Source of the DNA: Rhyzopertha dominica
Taxonomy: Eukaryota; Arthropoda; Insecta; Coleoptera; Bostrichidae
Reading direction: 5' to 3'
Assembly: GCA_025024175.1 (NCBI GenBank)
Contig: QCXZ01000041.1
Location: 13,511,786-13,575,785, forward strand
Length of the DNA stretch: 64,000 nucleotides
The notes beneath the pieces were generated by a model, which worked only from the letters and a program-made list of their open reading frames with translations, did no database searches and was not told where the DNA came from. Both the position numbers and the translations under genes were made by a program. Positions within the stretch are counted from its first letter, which is position 1; every line of letters begins with the position of its first letter. Positions 11,531-23,978 of this stretch are shown one piece after another.

Positions 11531-11733
11531 TGTTGTACGTTCACTTAGTTGTACAATAATACTCACGATGACTAAACTTTATTAAGATTTATTGCAGCAC
11601 ACAGATAGCAGACAGACACATGTACATCGCCAATACAATATCATCATCGGTGCTCTATTCTATTTTTGCCATGACATTTGACACACACCTGTCTTAAACA
11701 TAACAAAACTAAAATACTAGTTCCTCTATCACA
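11531..11733 (-). repeat. Gypsy-1 5' LTR
   Basis: A 203-bp LTR matching 7124-7326 by eye, upstream in the element's orientation and therefore the likely promoter. Its outer end abuts TSD CAACG at 11734-11738. Confidence 0.93.
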
Positions 11734-12579
11734 CAACGGAAGGGAAGCAATGTATCGCGAAAATTTTTTAAAAAACTTCCTTTTTGCCCAGACGCTTTAA
11801 AATGCTCGAAAATGTCCAAAAACAAAATGTGAGCTAAAAAATTTCTCGTGTGTGTCAGTCTGTCTATCTGTCGGTCTGTGTGTGGCCTCGATAACTTTCG
11901 AAAGACTTAACATAAACTTGAAATTTGATATAGCTATATATAAATCTCAACTACCCAAAGCAACCTACTGTTTTTGGGGTAAGTAGGGTATAGGGAAGCA
12001 GGTGAAATTGGGGAGTAATTACCCTTTTTTGCAAATTTTTATTTTTTTTCCTTTTAGTGTGTGATTAGTAGTTTAAGTGCGAGTATTTTTCGTCCCTACA
12101 AATTTTCGGTGCAGCAGGAGATATTAGCAAAAAACTGTCAATTAAAAAAACTGTTTTTTCCTAAATATCTCCGAAAATACTTAATATATTCAAAAAGTGA
12201 AAATGCTTTCAGATAGGAAATAAAATTTCTTACAAAAAGTGTTTTTAAAAATGTTTTCCAAAAAATTGATAATTTTGAAATATTAAAAAAAATTTGGATT
12301 TAGTACCCCGTCCACGCGTTTTATTTTAAGTTTACTATTATGTAGATAATCATATTTCTGATCGAAAAGCACTTTTGCATTTTTTTTTATTAAGTTAATA
12401 ATTTTAGAGTTATTTACAAGAAAACTATGTTAAAAAATTTATGGAGTTTTGCTAATATTACGAGAACCGTTTATTGTTCTAAAAAATGTGTAGAGACAAA
12501 AATTATCAAAACCTCTTTATAGATCGTATAATATAAATAATAAAAGCGTAAATGTCATTTTAACAATTGTATGTGGAGG

Positions 12580-13380
12580 TAGTGATTCAATTTGCAGCAG
12601 CTTTTTACAATTCACATTTGACACATTTGAAACTTATTATTTTGACTTTCCCCGAGCTTTCAAGAAAAACGTGATGTAGAGGAAGCTATAAAATATTCAC
12701 AGTTTATTGTGAACGCTGAAAGTATAGGTAATGTAGTTTGTTGTTCTACGTTTATTATTTCTAAAAGGAATCGTCTTTCCTGTTTTTAACATTAGATATT
12801 ATAATCCTGAGCTAATTCGCAGTGGAGGCGATCTTAATTCCGTCCGTATAATTACGCGAAAGAAAAAACGCGGACTGTTATTAAAATTATTTTAAAAGTA
12901 ANCTAATGAAACTTTATATTTACCTGTTTTCTTCGTGCACCGTGTCCATCCTGTAACTCTTTATTATATTCTTCTCTCCTGCGTATCGTAAAGTTTCTTT
13001 ATTAAAAGTTCACTGGAGCTCTGTGCGGCGCTTACTCCGAGAAATTATTGCGGAATAATTTAGACTACGCGCGGTGTTTTCAGGAAATAGTTTTTACGTA
13101 ATTCTACGACTTCCGACGGTATTATGCAGATTGAAAATTCAAATTGGCCAACTAGTCCGACCACAAGCGTTTGCACGACTGATTAGGGAGGGCTAATCGC
13201 CAGCCATCATCTCGCTCGCCGTTTGTTTATCTTTTCTGTTTACGAGATTTTAAGAACGTCTTGGCCTTGGACAACGAGCACCTCTAACATAGTTCATGGT
13301 ACGTAGCGTCATTTGTATTGTTTGCTAACGCAATCACAGACTAATATCTTTTGATGTCGAATCATTGTTCAATAGCGTAA
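12580..13380. other. CpG-rich non-coding block
   Basis: From about 12800 to 13290 the sequence is unusually CpG-rich for this window, has no open frame of note and matches no repeat seen here. This is the composition expected of conserved non-coding or regulatory DNA, but that is inference. N at 12902. Confidence 0.3.
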
Positions 13381-14180
13381 CAGTACCTCAAGCTTTACAA
13401 TTTTTGGAAGATTTTCTTGAACAGAATAAATTCTATGCAGCGGTCATTGACGAATACTTGAAGTTAACAAAACTGTGCATCGAACAAAACACATTTATAT
13501 TTAATCAAACTTTATAAAAAAATTTGGATTGACAATGGGAAACCCTCTTTCACCATTCTTAGCTAACCTTCAGCTACCTGGATTATAATCTAAAAAATAC
13601 ACATGAATTTCCGATATTGTGTATGTAGACGATGTTTTTGTCATAACAGACAATAACTTTGATATTTATAATTTTACACAAAAATTGAATTCAATAAATT
13701 TCACTTTTGAACTAGAAAAGGATTCCCAATTGCCATTTCTATATTTAATAATATCAAGAAAGGATGATAGAATCAAGTTTAATATATACAGAAAACCGAC
13801 ACATACATTCAAGTACAAAATGTCCGTCTTTAATAGATTAATACTAGATAACTAAATGTTCCATTATCCACAGAAAATTACAGAAATGAACTATCCTACA
13901 CTTATAGTTTAGTCAACTCAAACGGATACAAAAAAGAAATTATCACTAAGTTATTGAACAAATATAAATTAAATTTGCTATCTCTATTTCACACGCATCT
14001 TTAGTCCTGAAAAAACAAAACAATATTCCATAAAAAATTTATATACCTTTTTTCAATAGAACATAAATGTATTTTCTAAATTTAATATTAATCTGCACAT
14101 TAAGAAATTTATTAGGCAACACCCTTAATAAAGAAGAAATTAAACAAATCTGGAAGTTATGAAATTAAATACTGTGTAGC
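13381..14180 (+). pseudogene. Penelope-like element reverse transcriptase fragment
   Basis: A conserved order of Penelope RT motifs is visible across two frames. A decayed segment of the type MGNPLSPFLANL lies near 13535-13565. The catalytic YVDD box is at 13622-13633, followed by LPFL and IKFNIYRKPTHTFKY at the end of an open 79-codon frame (13619-13855). The RKPTHT motif is characteristic of Penelope-like elements. Upstream and downstream coding is riddled with stops. No GIY-YIG domain follows within the fragment, although one lies separately at 27.4 kb. Confidence 0.75.
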
Positions 14181-15370
14181 ATCCAAAATAGAGATGGGCG
14201 TATGTTAGTCGTTATTGGTTAGTGTTAAATAATTTGTATATTATTCTTATATCACATTCACGCCCTTTCTTACCACTACCCCACTCGAGTTCCGGGTGAC
14301 GGACAAGGCTAGCACGTTTAATTAGACCAGTCGGGCAGCCAATCAAAACGCAACATGGAAATACAAATAAATGACGCATTAGCAAGATAATTGCACAGAG
14401 ATGGATAGTTAACTTACGGCGGGTGCCCTGCACCCTGGCGCTGGCCCTCTGGAACCGGAACGTGTGCTTCACGTAGGCCGGCAACCTGTAACATGTGATT
14501 AGCAGGGATTGCCACCCTTAGGCCCCAGTCTTTCAACCAGGCATTCCATACATTGGCCGAATGTACGGACCCACAAAACCACCTAAAACCCCTGGTGGAA
14601 TAACGGTATACAGAGGTTTCTGTTCCATCTGCGAGGAACTCCTGGCACTTACACTGGCCAGGTCACTGCCGCTAGCAGCAGGTCACGGACAGGATGGTCG
14701 AGACCACGCCGTCCAGGACTCCTATAGCTATAGGGTGGAGGAACTGCCATAAACCTCCGCAGCCACTTGCTGCACAGACCCACTTGGTCTCGTGGCCACT
14801 GCCACCGGATTACTAATTAGTCCTGCGCCCACCGGCGCCCACACAATTACAATAATGGCCAATACACATAGTACCCCTTTCAATAAGCATATACCGCTAT
14901 AAATACCTGTCACACAGGTAATGCAACTTATCCATAATGCTCACGTGGACACACTACTACCATTGGGCACTACATCACACACACTTCTACACAGAGCCAT
15001 ACTCTCGTGCTAACCTCTAGCACACTCTATGCCCGACTGTCCCATTTCTTTTACAGCCCTTGCCTCTTGCCGTAGCCCTTGCTGGCCTGCTGTTTTCTTT
15101 AACATTCGAGTAAGACATACCTCTCGTTCGGAGTAATGACCACATGAAGTGACAGATTTACCCATTTTCATTAATCTAAATTTTGGGTTGCTACAACTGT
15201 AATTGCCCAAAAAAGTACTGTACCCAAACAAAACGTACTTAAATTAAATTTAAATAACATATGTACCACGTAAACAATAGAAATGGAGAAAAATCTGCGC
15301 TAGCTTTACATAATATTGAAACAGGTCACAAATTTAATATAGCCAACGTCAAGAACATCAAACCATCAAC
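14181..15370. other. GC-richer unidentified block
   Basis: Roughly 14240-14860 is clearly richer in G+C than its neighbours and then fades. Short frames on both strands (for example 14212-14484 minus, 15010-15231 minus) lack recognisable domains. The abrupt composition change suggests an inserted repeat, perhaps a retroelement UTR, but no terminal repeats or TSD were found. Confidence 0.3.
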
Positions 15371-16571
15371 ACGCGCCAGCCCTTAGCCCTGAGAGGCTGT
15401 TTACATGAAACGCAATTCAAACAATCGGCATCGGTTAGATACGGATCTCACGCCTTTAAATAACTCACTTACCGCAATCGTAAAGTCAAAAATTTAATAT
15501 AAACAAAGTATTTTCTCTGTACCTATCCATATTTACGATATGTTTAAATGTTTTTAGTGTTTTAATTTAGTCTTACTTGTTAAGCCATTGAAAAAGGCCG
15601 CTTGGCGGTTGAAATGCTTTGCCAAAAATAAAAGTTTGGCAGTAGGATTAAGTGTTTTACTATTATCATTTAATAACTTCAAAAAAAACTACTATTCATT
15701 ATCGTTTGCTTACCTTAACCGATTTGGTAGCAAAACATGTCATGAGTGTGTTTTACGGAATAAAGCTCTAAATAGATGGTAGATAAATAATTCTTTAAAA
15801 AAATGATACCAGAAGGATTTTTGTCTCTTCGTGAATGATTAATTGCGGATGAAGAAGATGCTGCTACTTTTATAAAAGATACATGCGCATCCAAAATTCA
15901 GTGTTTCCTTGGCGCACGTACTTCACTAAATGAGTTAATAGCTGTACTCGATATCGGCGTGACGTCATCGTAAAAACGATCCTGAAAGGCGGCCAACTTG
16001 TAGAAGCAACCTATACGCTATATTAATGCTGACATAGATGTCGGCCATTTTTCTGCAGTACGTCAAGGTCCTGGATCAAAACAAACCGAGTTGCTGTTAT
16101 GAGCGTAACAGAGTTTAGTGTTGGGTGCAATTTTCTAGCTTTAAAAGAATATTTAGAAGTGTTACTGTGTAAGTTTAAGTAGCATATATTCTTCGCTTTA
16201 CTTAACAAGTATTGCAAATCAAAATTACATTTAGTTACATTGTATTGTTGAAAAGCATAACCTGCAATAAGTGTGTATGCAGAGCATTACAATTTACATA
16301 TTGTACCAAAAAAATGGCAACGTTCTGGGTCCCTGGACGTTCTCGTTATAATAAAAAACTATGCAGTACTAAATTGTTTTTCAACAATAGATTGCAACTA
16401 AATGTAATTTCGGTTTGTAATACTTAATTACTTACTTAATACGAGGACACGCAAACCATTCAAACATACACAGTAACGCTTCAAAATATTGTTTTAAACT
16501 ATAATTTTGCTCTGAACATTGAGTGCAACTGTGTACATATGTTTGAGTAGATTACATTTCTTTGTTACATG
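15371..16571. other. no supported feature
   Basis: AT-rich sequence with only fortuitous short frames such as 15588-15782. No repeat boundary was seen before the inverted arm that begins at 16572. Confidence 0.45.
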
Positions 16572-18567
16572 TGAGTAGTTATATTATATATGTTGTAATT
16601 CAAAGGAATGATTGTTTGTGGTTCCAGTTCGCAAATATGTGCTAATTCTCATATATGTGCCAATTAACATATATTTTCTGCTTCAAATTACCGTTTGAGG
16701 GTCGCGCAATCGGCGATTGGATACCTGTTTCGTAGTAGTAAGCAAATTTATTCTAATTCGCATACCTGTATGTTAATTGAGATAGGTCCGCGAAATCTGC
16801 AAAGGCATACCAGATGCCGCGAAGCTCAACCACACGGTCTAGGACGCGACCATGTTTTGGCCGCGGGATCTCGTTCTAGGCGGGCGACCTTGCTCGGGCG
16901 TCTATCCGAGTGCGAGTTATTTTTAACTAGCGTAAAAGTATCAGAACTGGACTACTCGTGTTTTGAATAATAAAATAAACCTAAGGTAATCAATTAATTA
17001 ATTTTTATAAAGTAACAGAATGGTTACGTAAGTAATAATTGTTTAATCGATGTTGTGTTCCTGCAATGTTAGTATCCGTTCTAGAGTGAAAAAAAGAAAC
17101 AACTGCATACTAATCCCGAATCGCAGTTGGAGATTTTCGTATGTTCTTAGCTGCCTTTTTTGCAGCAGTTGATCCATGTAACGCTTAAATATCGATCTCA
17201 TTAGATGTGGTGCAGATGTTATTATGTATACGAAAACCTCAGACACATTGAATCGACTTTTAGCAAAACTTCTGTGAAAGGAGCCGATTCTGCCGATGCG
17301 TTGAATGTTTAACTAGTACTTTCGTTAACAATAAATGATTCGTTTAACACCATTCCCCACCGGCTGTCTCCGTAACGTTTGTTAGTAAACACTAGGCCAA
17401 TTTTATATTTAACCATTTGGTTGTTAATTGCCCAAATACTGTTCTTTAATAGTTTGATTAGGTGGACAAGTAGTTTTACACCTGGCTAAACCTATTAGTA
17501 TTAACCTTATTTCTATGATTCGAAGCTGGTACCCATTCCAGTGATTTTTCGATTTGACTTATTCTGTTTCTAAACCTTTCGCGATTCCTAGCGTACTCTT
17601 CCCAAGGTCCACGTCTAGCAGCTTTATAGGCGAAGGCCCAATGAATCATGCAATGAACTTTGATAGCTTTACAGAAGCGAACCTGCAAATAATACTGCGG
17701 TTTTAGAAAAAAAAGGCACTTTTTTATAACTAATAAAGGATTGGTTGCCAAAAATAACCCATCACGTCATTACTTATTTTTATAGCAGGCAAAATAAATA
17801 TATGGGACTGACATTCGTGTTTGTAAACTCAAAATAGTATGGTTGTATGAGCCATACCTTACAATGATTAACTTGTCGAAAGTTAATTCATGGGAAAGTA
17901 ACAGTAAAACAAAAATTCTGTTTCAATTTCGTTACAAAAAATTCTATGCAATTAGCTCGAAACAAAAAATATATTAAAGTAAGAGTAGACTTTATTGTAA
18001 ATTTGATATCAGTCTTAATCACGCTTAACTGTACCAGCATGTATGTTAACAACAAAACTTACGTTCTTTTAATGATTTAATGATCGTTGATCTCGTTGAC
18101 TTCATCACTTTCCGAATCTGATGCAAACTGTACATCCGAAAGACTGCCTTTGCTAATATTAGCAAGGCAAATTATAAATTTCTTCACTATCGGATATATA
18201 TGATTTTGAAGATGATAATTTGGCACACGTCGCAGTTTACCTCGACAAATTTATCACTTTCTGATGAAAATACTCATGTCGTCAGAATTACAGAGACTTG
18301 ATGACTTTAAATACATTTATTTTGATTATTGCTTACTGCGTCAGTATGTTCGGTTAGATGGCTTAGCTATCCCAACTTGTTACAATTTTCTGGTGATTTT
18401 AAAATGCTATTATATTTATTGCGGAAACCATCTACATGTACCGAGGATTTGAAATGTACCCCCACTAAAATTGGAAGGCACATAATGTTCGATAATAGAG
18501 ATATTATCTAGTACCACCTGTTTATTTATTTATTACAATGGCTTTCCAACAGATTCAGAGAATCCAA
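16572..18567 (+). repeat. left arm of about 2-kb inverted duplication
   Basis: The reverse complement of this arm is found at 23693-25679. By eye the two agree nearly everywhere, differing mostly by one- or two-base indels (for example near 16817, 18080, 18185, 18228 and 18422). The outer end is sharp (TGAGTAGTT). The inner end coincides exactly with the N gap, so the duplicated length may be larger than shown. Confidence 0.92.
17476..18277 (-). pseudogene. left-arm copy of unknown two-exon gene, exon 1 frameshifted
   Basis: Exon 2 (17682-17476) encodes the same 68 residues as the right-arm copy. Exon 1 (18277-18063) is 215 nt rather than 213 and is broken by several small indels, so the product could not be made from this copy as written. 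The GT and AG sites flanking the intron are retained. Either this arm has begun to decay or the indels are uncorrected sequencing errors. Confidence 0.5.
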
Positions 18568-18667
18568 NNNNNNNNNNNNNNNNNNNNNNNNNNNNNNNNN
18601 NNNNNNNNNNNNNNNNNNNNNNNNNNNNNNNNNNNNNNNNNNNNNNNNNNNNNNNNNNNNNNNNNNN
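18568..18667. other. assembly gap of exactly 100 N
   Basis: A run of 100 N, the conventional filler for a gap of unknown size. It lies exactly where the left inverted arm stops. Confidence 0.98.
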
Positions 18668-19537
18668 GATGTATCTAGCCGTTCTAGCAAATCTGATCAG
18701 CTATTAGATCTCTAAGCTATTGCCAAAAATGGTATCAGATACAGTAAATAAAGTTATTCGACATCAAACCACGACTATGAAAGGCAACGGCGTCGTAAGG
18801 GACAACAGGTACCCCACAGGTAACAGGTAAAAGACAGGTAAATATCGTCTGATACCGATAGTAGGGGGCACACAGATAAGAATTAGCTATTTCTGGCGAC
18901 AGCCAATCTCACATAAGCTGGGGGTGCTGCCATGGCTGAACATGGAATCGCGTCGCTATTTGCACTCTACTGTATTGTACTATGTTATTATAAATACTAA
19001 AACCCCTCTATATCTTTACAATAAAATTACATTTAGGACGGATGTACACAACATAAATATTCGTCGCAAGGATTTGCTTTCGGTTGCTAGACATAAACAT
19101 ACATATTATCGAAAGTCTTTTTCATATAATGTTTGTCGTGTGTACAATTCCGTTCCACTATGTATGAAATCTCTCCACTGCCTCTAGTTTTAAGACGTCT
19201 TTGCGCAAGTTTTGATGACTAATAATGTTTACATGCCGGTCTGGATTTGGTGGGCTGTGTCTTGCCTTTTTTTTTCATAACTCTATAACGCACCTGGTTG
19301 TGGTAAGCAATGCAAGTTTATCTATTGTGCTACTTTCAAATTTAATATGGTTAGAACAAGTATTTCGGTTGAGTGGAAGAGCAGTTCGCTACTTCTTTTT
19401 AGTAACAACTGAAGCACCCCATTTCATCGCCACTTGACTCGTGATTAGTTTCTTTTTGCTAATTTTATAAATAAGTTGTAATTATTTTTGTTTTCAAACT
19501 TGCTTTTTTTTCATTGTATTAGTGGGATGCATAAAGC

Positions 19538-19590
<53 letters not shown>

Positions 19591-19600
19591 ATTATTATAT
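18668..19600 (+). pseudogene. LINE 3' end with ATT-repeat tail
   Basis: The frame 18924-19187 resembles the extreme C-terminus of Jockey/CR1-type ORF2 (YRKSFSYNVCRVYNSVPLCMKSL, like the usual Y-N-LP--I motif). It is followed by a 3' UTR and ends in an ATT trinucleotide run (19539-19598), a common tail of such LINEs. The 5' side is cut by the assembly gap. Confidence 0.6.
19539..19598 (+). repeat. (ATT)n microsatellite
   Basis: About 15 consecutive ATT units, then an imperfect continuation. Probably the replicated 3' tail of the LINE fragment before it. Confidence 0.9.
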
Positions 19601-19739
19601 AGTAGAAAGACAAACGGCCTCAGTTAAATCACTTCTCAAGAGCAAAAACCACATTGCGCATGGAATACATGAAAGAGAGAGTGGTGCTATATAGACGTTT
19701 ACAATTCGCTCGTGCATAATTTGGGAATTGTGTAGCGTT

Positions 19740-20812
19740 TAACTGGATCTTTTTTTCTCTAATTTTGATTGAAAAGTGTAGAATGAAGTAGTGATTGTGC
19801 GGTGAAGTATTTGCTTTGAGAGCTGCCTTAGAAAACTAGGATTTGGAACTTCACTTGCATAAAGCAACCATGCCTGCTAAATGTGGAGTGTGTTTTGCCT
19901 CAGTAGGCAGACAAAAACTGGGCCTTTTTTTGCAACCGAAGCGTGCAAGAAGATGTTCCACACTTCATGCACGAATATTCTTGTCGATGTCAAAATTTAC
20001 TGAAATTTCTGGATTCAAATGCTACTGCAGTAACTGCGAAGAGGAGCTGTTATTTCCTGAAGATTCAACTAACGCGGGACTTCAAACTGTAACCCTTTGG
20101 AAACAAATAACAACCATCTTTTAATGTAAATAGCGATTATTCTGAAAAAAAAAGAGATTAAGGAAATAAAGCAGGAACAGACTGCAATGTCTCAATCTAT
20201 AAACCTTTATGGAGCAAAACTCGACGAATTTCAGACCGAAATTAATGAGTTTCGTAAAACCCTACGGGGTACGAAGTCCTTCAGTCTGAGTTAAGAAATT
20301 GTAAAGAGAAAACGCTAGTTTGATCGCTGAAATGAACCAACTGCAACAGTACTCACGTAAAAAGAATCTCGAAATAAACGGCGTTCTGTAAGAAGAAGAT
20401 GTTAATATTGCCAAAAAATAGGGGACGCCTTGGGTTGTGAAATTAAGAAGGCAGATTTGGACGCATGTCATCGTGTCCGTCACCGTCCGAACAAAATGAC
20501 TTCTAAGAAATTTAGGGCGATTACTGTGACATTTATCTCCCGGGGTTCAAAAAATAAGAATTGATGTCTGAAGCTCGCAGGCGCCGTAACTTGAATTCTA
20601 CCGATCTAGGCGTTGAAAGTGAACTGCAGGTGATTTACATCAACGAACATTTAACTCTTACAAACAAGGTGTTATATAAAAACGCAAGAGATGCATGCAG
20701 AGAAAAGAACTACCAGTATTGCTGGGTAAAACATGGAAGAATCATTATTGAAAGGTCAGAAAACAGCCGCGCCGTTTATGTAAGCAGTGAAATTGAGCTT
20801 GTGCGCATTTAA
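19740..20812 (+). pseudogene. LINE ORF1 remnant
   Basis: Starting near the Met at 19870 the translation shows paired cysteines (KCGVC, CYCSNC) like the N-terminal zinc finger of some CR1/Jockey ORF1 proteins, followed by a broken coiled-coil-like region. The 83-codon frame 20561-20812 matches the C-terminal pattern of LINE ORF1: arginine-rich start, IYINEHLT, NA-RDACREKNYQYCWVKHGRIII. ORF1 protein binds element RNA. Frames are interrupted near 20125, 20380 and 20550. It stands just upstream of ORF2, in the expected order. Confidence 0.7.
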
Positions 20813-20929
20813 GAAATCGCACTCATTTTAATTCTATCGATATTTCGTATGCTTTATAGCGGAGACGCTTAGCTGATATTATCAAAACATTCATGGCTTA
20901 CAAAACAAAGACCAATTCTTTCTATTTGT

Positions 20930-23690
20930 TCTTATTTTAAAGTAGTTGGGATATAATTTGTTTATCGGGGACGTTGCTGAATTCTGCAGTGTCAAACAGT
21001 GAACTGTTTAGTGACATCTTCAATGTTTATCGAACTGACAGAAATTTTGAGCGTTCATTGAAGAAGGATGAGGGAGGCATCCTAATTACCGTATCAGCCA
21101 AATACAAATCAACTATCGTAACTGAACATACTGTTTCAGATGTTTTTTGAAATTATATAGGTGTCCATCTCCCTCGATGAACAAAAACGTGTATTAGTCT
21201 GTTCGCCATACTTCCCCCCTTACGGTAGCAATGACGACATGGTAAAATTAATGAACAATATCTCTAATGTTTGTGACCGATATAAAATTTATTATATTGT
21301 AACAGTAGGCGATTTTAACTGTCTTCGATTTTCTGGTCATACTCCGGCGAAACTCTTTGTTCCACCAGTAATCCGTCGTGTGAAGTTTTGGTGGACAGCT
21401 GTTCATTTTTAAACTTGAACTATTACAATGGTGTACTGAATAGTAATGGTAGAATATTGTATCTACTTTTTTAGTAATGTGGAAAATGTAATTGTTAGAC
21501 AGTGCAATTTAGCACTAGTAGATGAGGATCCGCATCATAAGGCCACTGAAGCCAGATACATATAACTGTACCTTGAATATATACTACTAAATCTAATGAT
21601 CAACATCGGTGCCAAAAAAAGAACTTTTACAGGGCGGATTGTGTTGCGATTAAAAATTATCTTGAGAATTATGATTGGTCGGACTTATTAAAGTTAAACA
21701 CTTGTGATGCTGTAGAACATTTTTATGTTTTAAATAATTTAATTTCTATGTATGTTCCACTTTCTAGGGAATCTAAAAGACAGTTTCCAGTCTGGTTTTC
21801 ACATTGAACTATAAATCTTATTAGTAGCAAAGACAAGAAAAGCAGAAGAAATGGAAAAAAGTTAAAGGGAACTTGGATTTTTAAGAGTTTTCATAATTAC
21901 GCCGGCGAGTTAAGCAGACTTTACAAAAAGTCAAAAGTTAAAAGTTTCTGGTCTTATATGAGACAACAAAAGTCATACAAGATAAATAAGACCCCATCTG
22001 TCATGTCTTGCAATGATCGTGTTGCCAGTGATAACGTAGCTGCATTTAATCTATTCTCTGATTTCTTTTTCTCAGTATTCATTTCCGGCCCGTTACCGCC
22101 TAATATTCAACGAAACTAAAGTTCCAATTGCATCGAAATAAAGAATATCTCAAAAGAATAGTAGAAAAATTATCTCACTAGATATACATAGGTCACCGGA
22201 TCGACGCATTTCTGGCATATTTATCAAAACATGCGGTGAGATTCTTGCTGAACCGCTTAGCAAATGGAAACAAGCAAATATTGCCCCGTTTATAAATCAA
22301 GTGATCTGACTAAAATATTCTAACTATCGTCCCATATCGCTCTTGTCAATTTATTGGTAAAATTTTTGAAAACTGTATTACTGGTATTTTTCAATATTAA
22401 ACAACACATAGGTACCCATATGAACGCCAGCACGGTTTTTTCCGTGGAAAGTCGAAAGTAACTAATCTCGTTACTTTTGTTCAACACCTCTCAGAAAGCA
22501 CGTACAAAAAGTTCAAGTGGATGCCGTGTATACCGACTTTTCCAAAGCTTTCGATAAAGTTCACCATGCTTCTCTTCTTACCAAGTTGGAGACATTCTGT
22601 GTGCATGGTGATGTACTAAGGTGGACAAAATTGTAATTATTTAATAGGAGCTAAGTTGTAACAATAAAAAAAAACTCAGTATCGTCCACAGTACCTGTAA
22701 CATCTGGAGCACCATAGGGCTTTCATCTAGGTCCTATGCTATTTCTTATTTTTATTAATGACAATGGTGATTTTATTCAACACAAAAATTATCTGCTATT
22801 TGCAGACGATATGAAAATTTACAGAGAAATAACTAACTTACACGAAGCACTCCTCATGCAAATTGATTTAGATAACTTATACTGTACCAGAAATTATCTA
22901 TACCTGAACCTAGACAAGTGCTACTACATTACTTTTACGAGAAATAGGCTGTTGATCCCCCGTAAATATATAATGAACAACCATATCCTCAGTACTAGTA
23001 ATAAAATAAAGGACCTCGGCGTTTTTAGAGACAGCAAGCTAACGTTCGGATTGCACGTTGCGGAAATAATACAGCGTTCACTCAGAAACTTTATTTTTAG
23101 AACTACAACTAAATTTACCGACATAAAATCATTGAACATTCTCTATGAAACCTTCGTGCGCAGCCATCTACAGTGTGCTAATGTCGTCTTGAATGCGATG
23201 TATTGCAACAAATACATTAACCGAATTGAACGCGTACAAAAAAATTCATTGGCAAGCTTAATTATAAGTTTAACAGAGATCTCCACACCTCGACTTACAA
23301 ATATAAAGAAAGCTTAAAGAAGCGACGGAAACATTTTGGCTTTATTTTTCTGTACAAGGTAGTCAATTCGGTATTGTCAGTATCTTTAATTAGCCATGCA
23401 AATATTAGTATTCATCTATACCCTTTTAGGACTAAAAGTACATTTTACGTTTACACTTGCAGTACATATCAATGCCAAAATTTACCGATATATCGTGTAA
23501 TTCACACTTACCTATAACTTTGCTTATACTCATCTCGACGTTATTTCACTATCATTACCATCTATTAAAAAGATCTTAAAAGAACTATAACTGCAACTGC
23601 TAAGTTGTTGAAAAAAGCTTTATAGGTGTAACTTACTTATCACTCTCAAAACTAATTACTTTTTTATATCTCACTTAGCGCTTTCCTGTC
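20930..23690 (+). pseudogene. LINE ORF2 remnant: endonuclease and reverse transcriptase
   Basis: Ordered ORF2 motifs are visible across shifted frames. The apurinic-type endonuclease contributes YRTDR near 21030 and VGDFN near 21305-21319. An inter-domain segment follows at about 21770-22090 (FPVWFS, FWSYM). RT then shows YRPIS near 22325, YTDFSKAFDKVHH near 22530, and the catalytic FADD at 22799-22810 in the longest intact frame (22736-23317, 193 codons). The clade is Jockey/CR1-like. Many stops make it inactive. No poly(A) or ATT tail is evident before the right inverted arm begins at 23693. Confidence 0.8.
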
Positions 23691-23978
23691 TTTTGGATTC
23701 TCTGAATCTGTTGGAAAGCCATTGTAATAAATAAATAAACAGGTGGTACTAGATAATATCTCTATTATCGAACATTATGTGCCTTCCAATTTTAGTGGGG
23801 TACATTTCAAATCCTCGGTACATGTAGATGGTTTCGCAATAAATATAATAGCATTTTAAAATCACCAGAAATTGTACAAGTTGGGATAGCTAAGCCATCT
23901 AACCGAACATACTGACGCAGTAAGCAATAATCAAATAAATGTATTTAAAAGTCATCAAGTCTCTGTAATTCTGACGAC

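Larger units (their letters stand above)
7119..11738 (-). mobile_element. Gypsy-1: full-length Mag-type Ty3/Gypsy LTR retrotransposon
   Basis: LTRs at 7124-7326 and 11531-11733 (203 bp each, no difference seen by eye) begin TG, end CA and are flanked by the 5-bp duplication CAACG at 7119-7123 and 11734-11738. The element is transcribed on the minus strand and encodes Gag with two zinc knuckles, protease, RT, RNase H and integrase. It has no env-like frame. The primer site matches the tRNA-Ser 3' end, a feature of the Mag lineage, and the RNase H region has the Mag-like HQPLETIFKK pattern. Identical LTRs imply a very recent insertion. The coding frame is broken at two single-base indels that cancel each other. 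Confidence 0.93.
7116..12579 (+). mobile_element. family X repeat, copy 1 (split by Gypsy-1)
   Basis: A short left end (ATCCAACG, 7116-7123) is separated by the Gypsy-1 insertion from the body at 11734-12579. The body matches, in inverted orientation, copy 2 at 29927-30760, and its beginning matches copy 3 at 55122-55358. Shared landmarks are TCGCGAAAA near the start, a GT-rich stretch, CTTTCGAAAGACTTAA, CTCAACTACCCAAAG and a terminal ATGTGGA. No long open frame is present. Copies 2 and 3 suggest ends near CTTCCACATCCAA, so a non-autonomous DNA transposon is likely. Similarity with copy 2 runs about 27 bp past the apparent end, so the boundary is uncertain. Confidence 0.65.
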
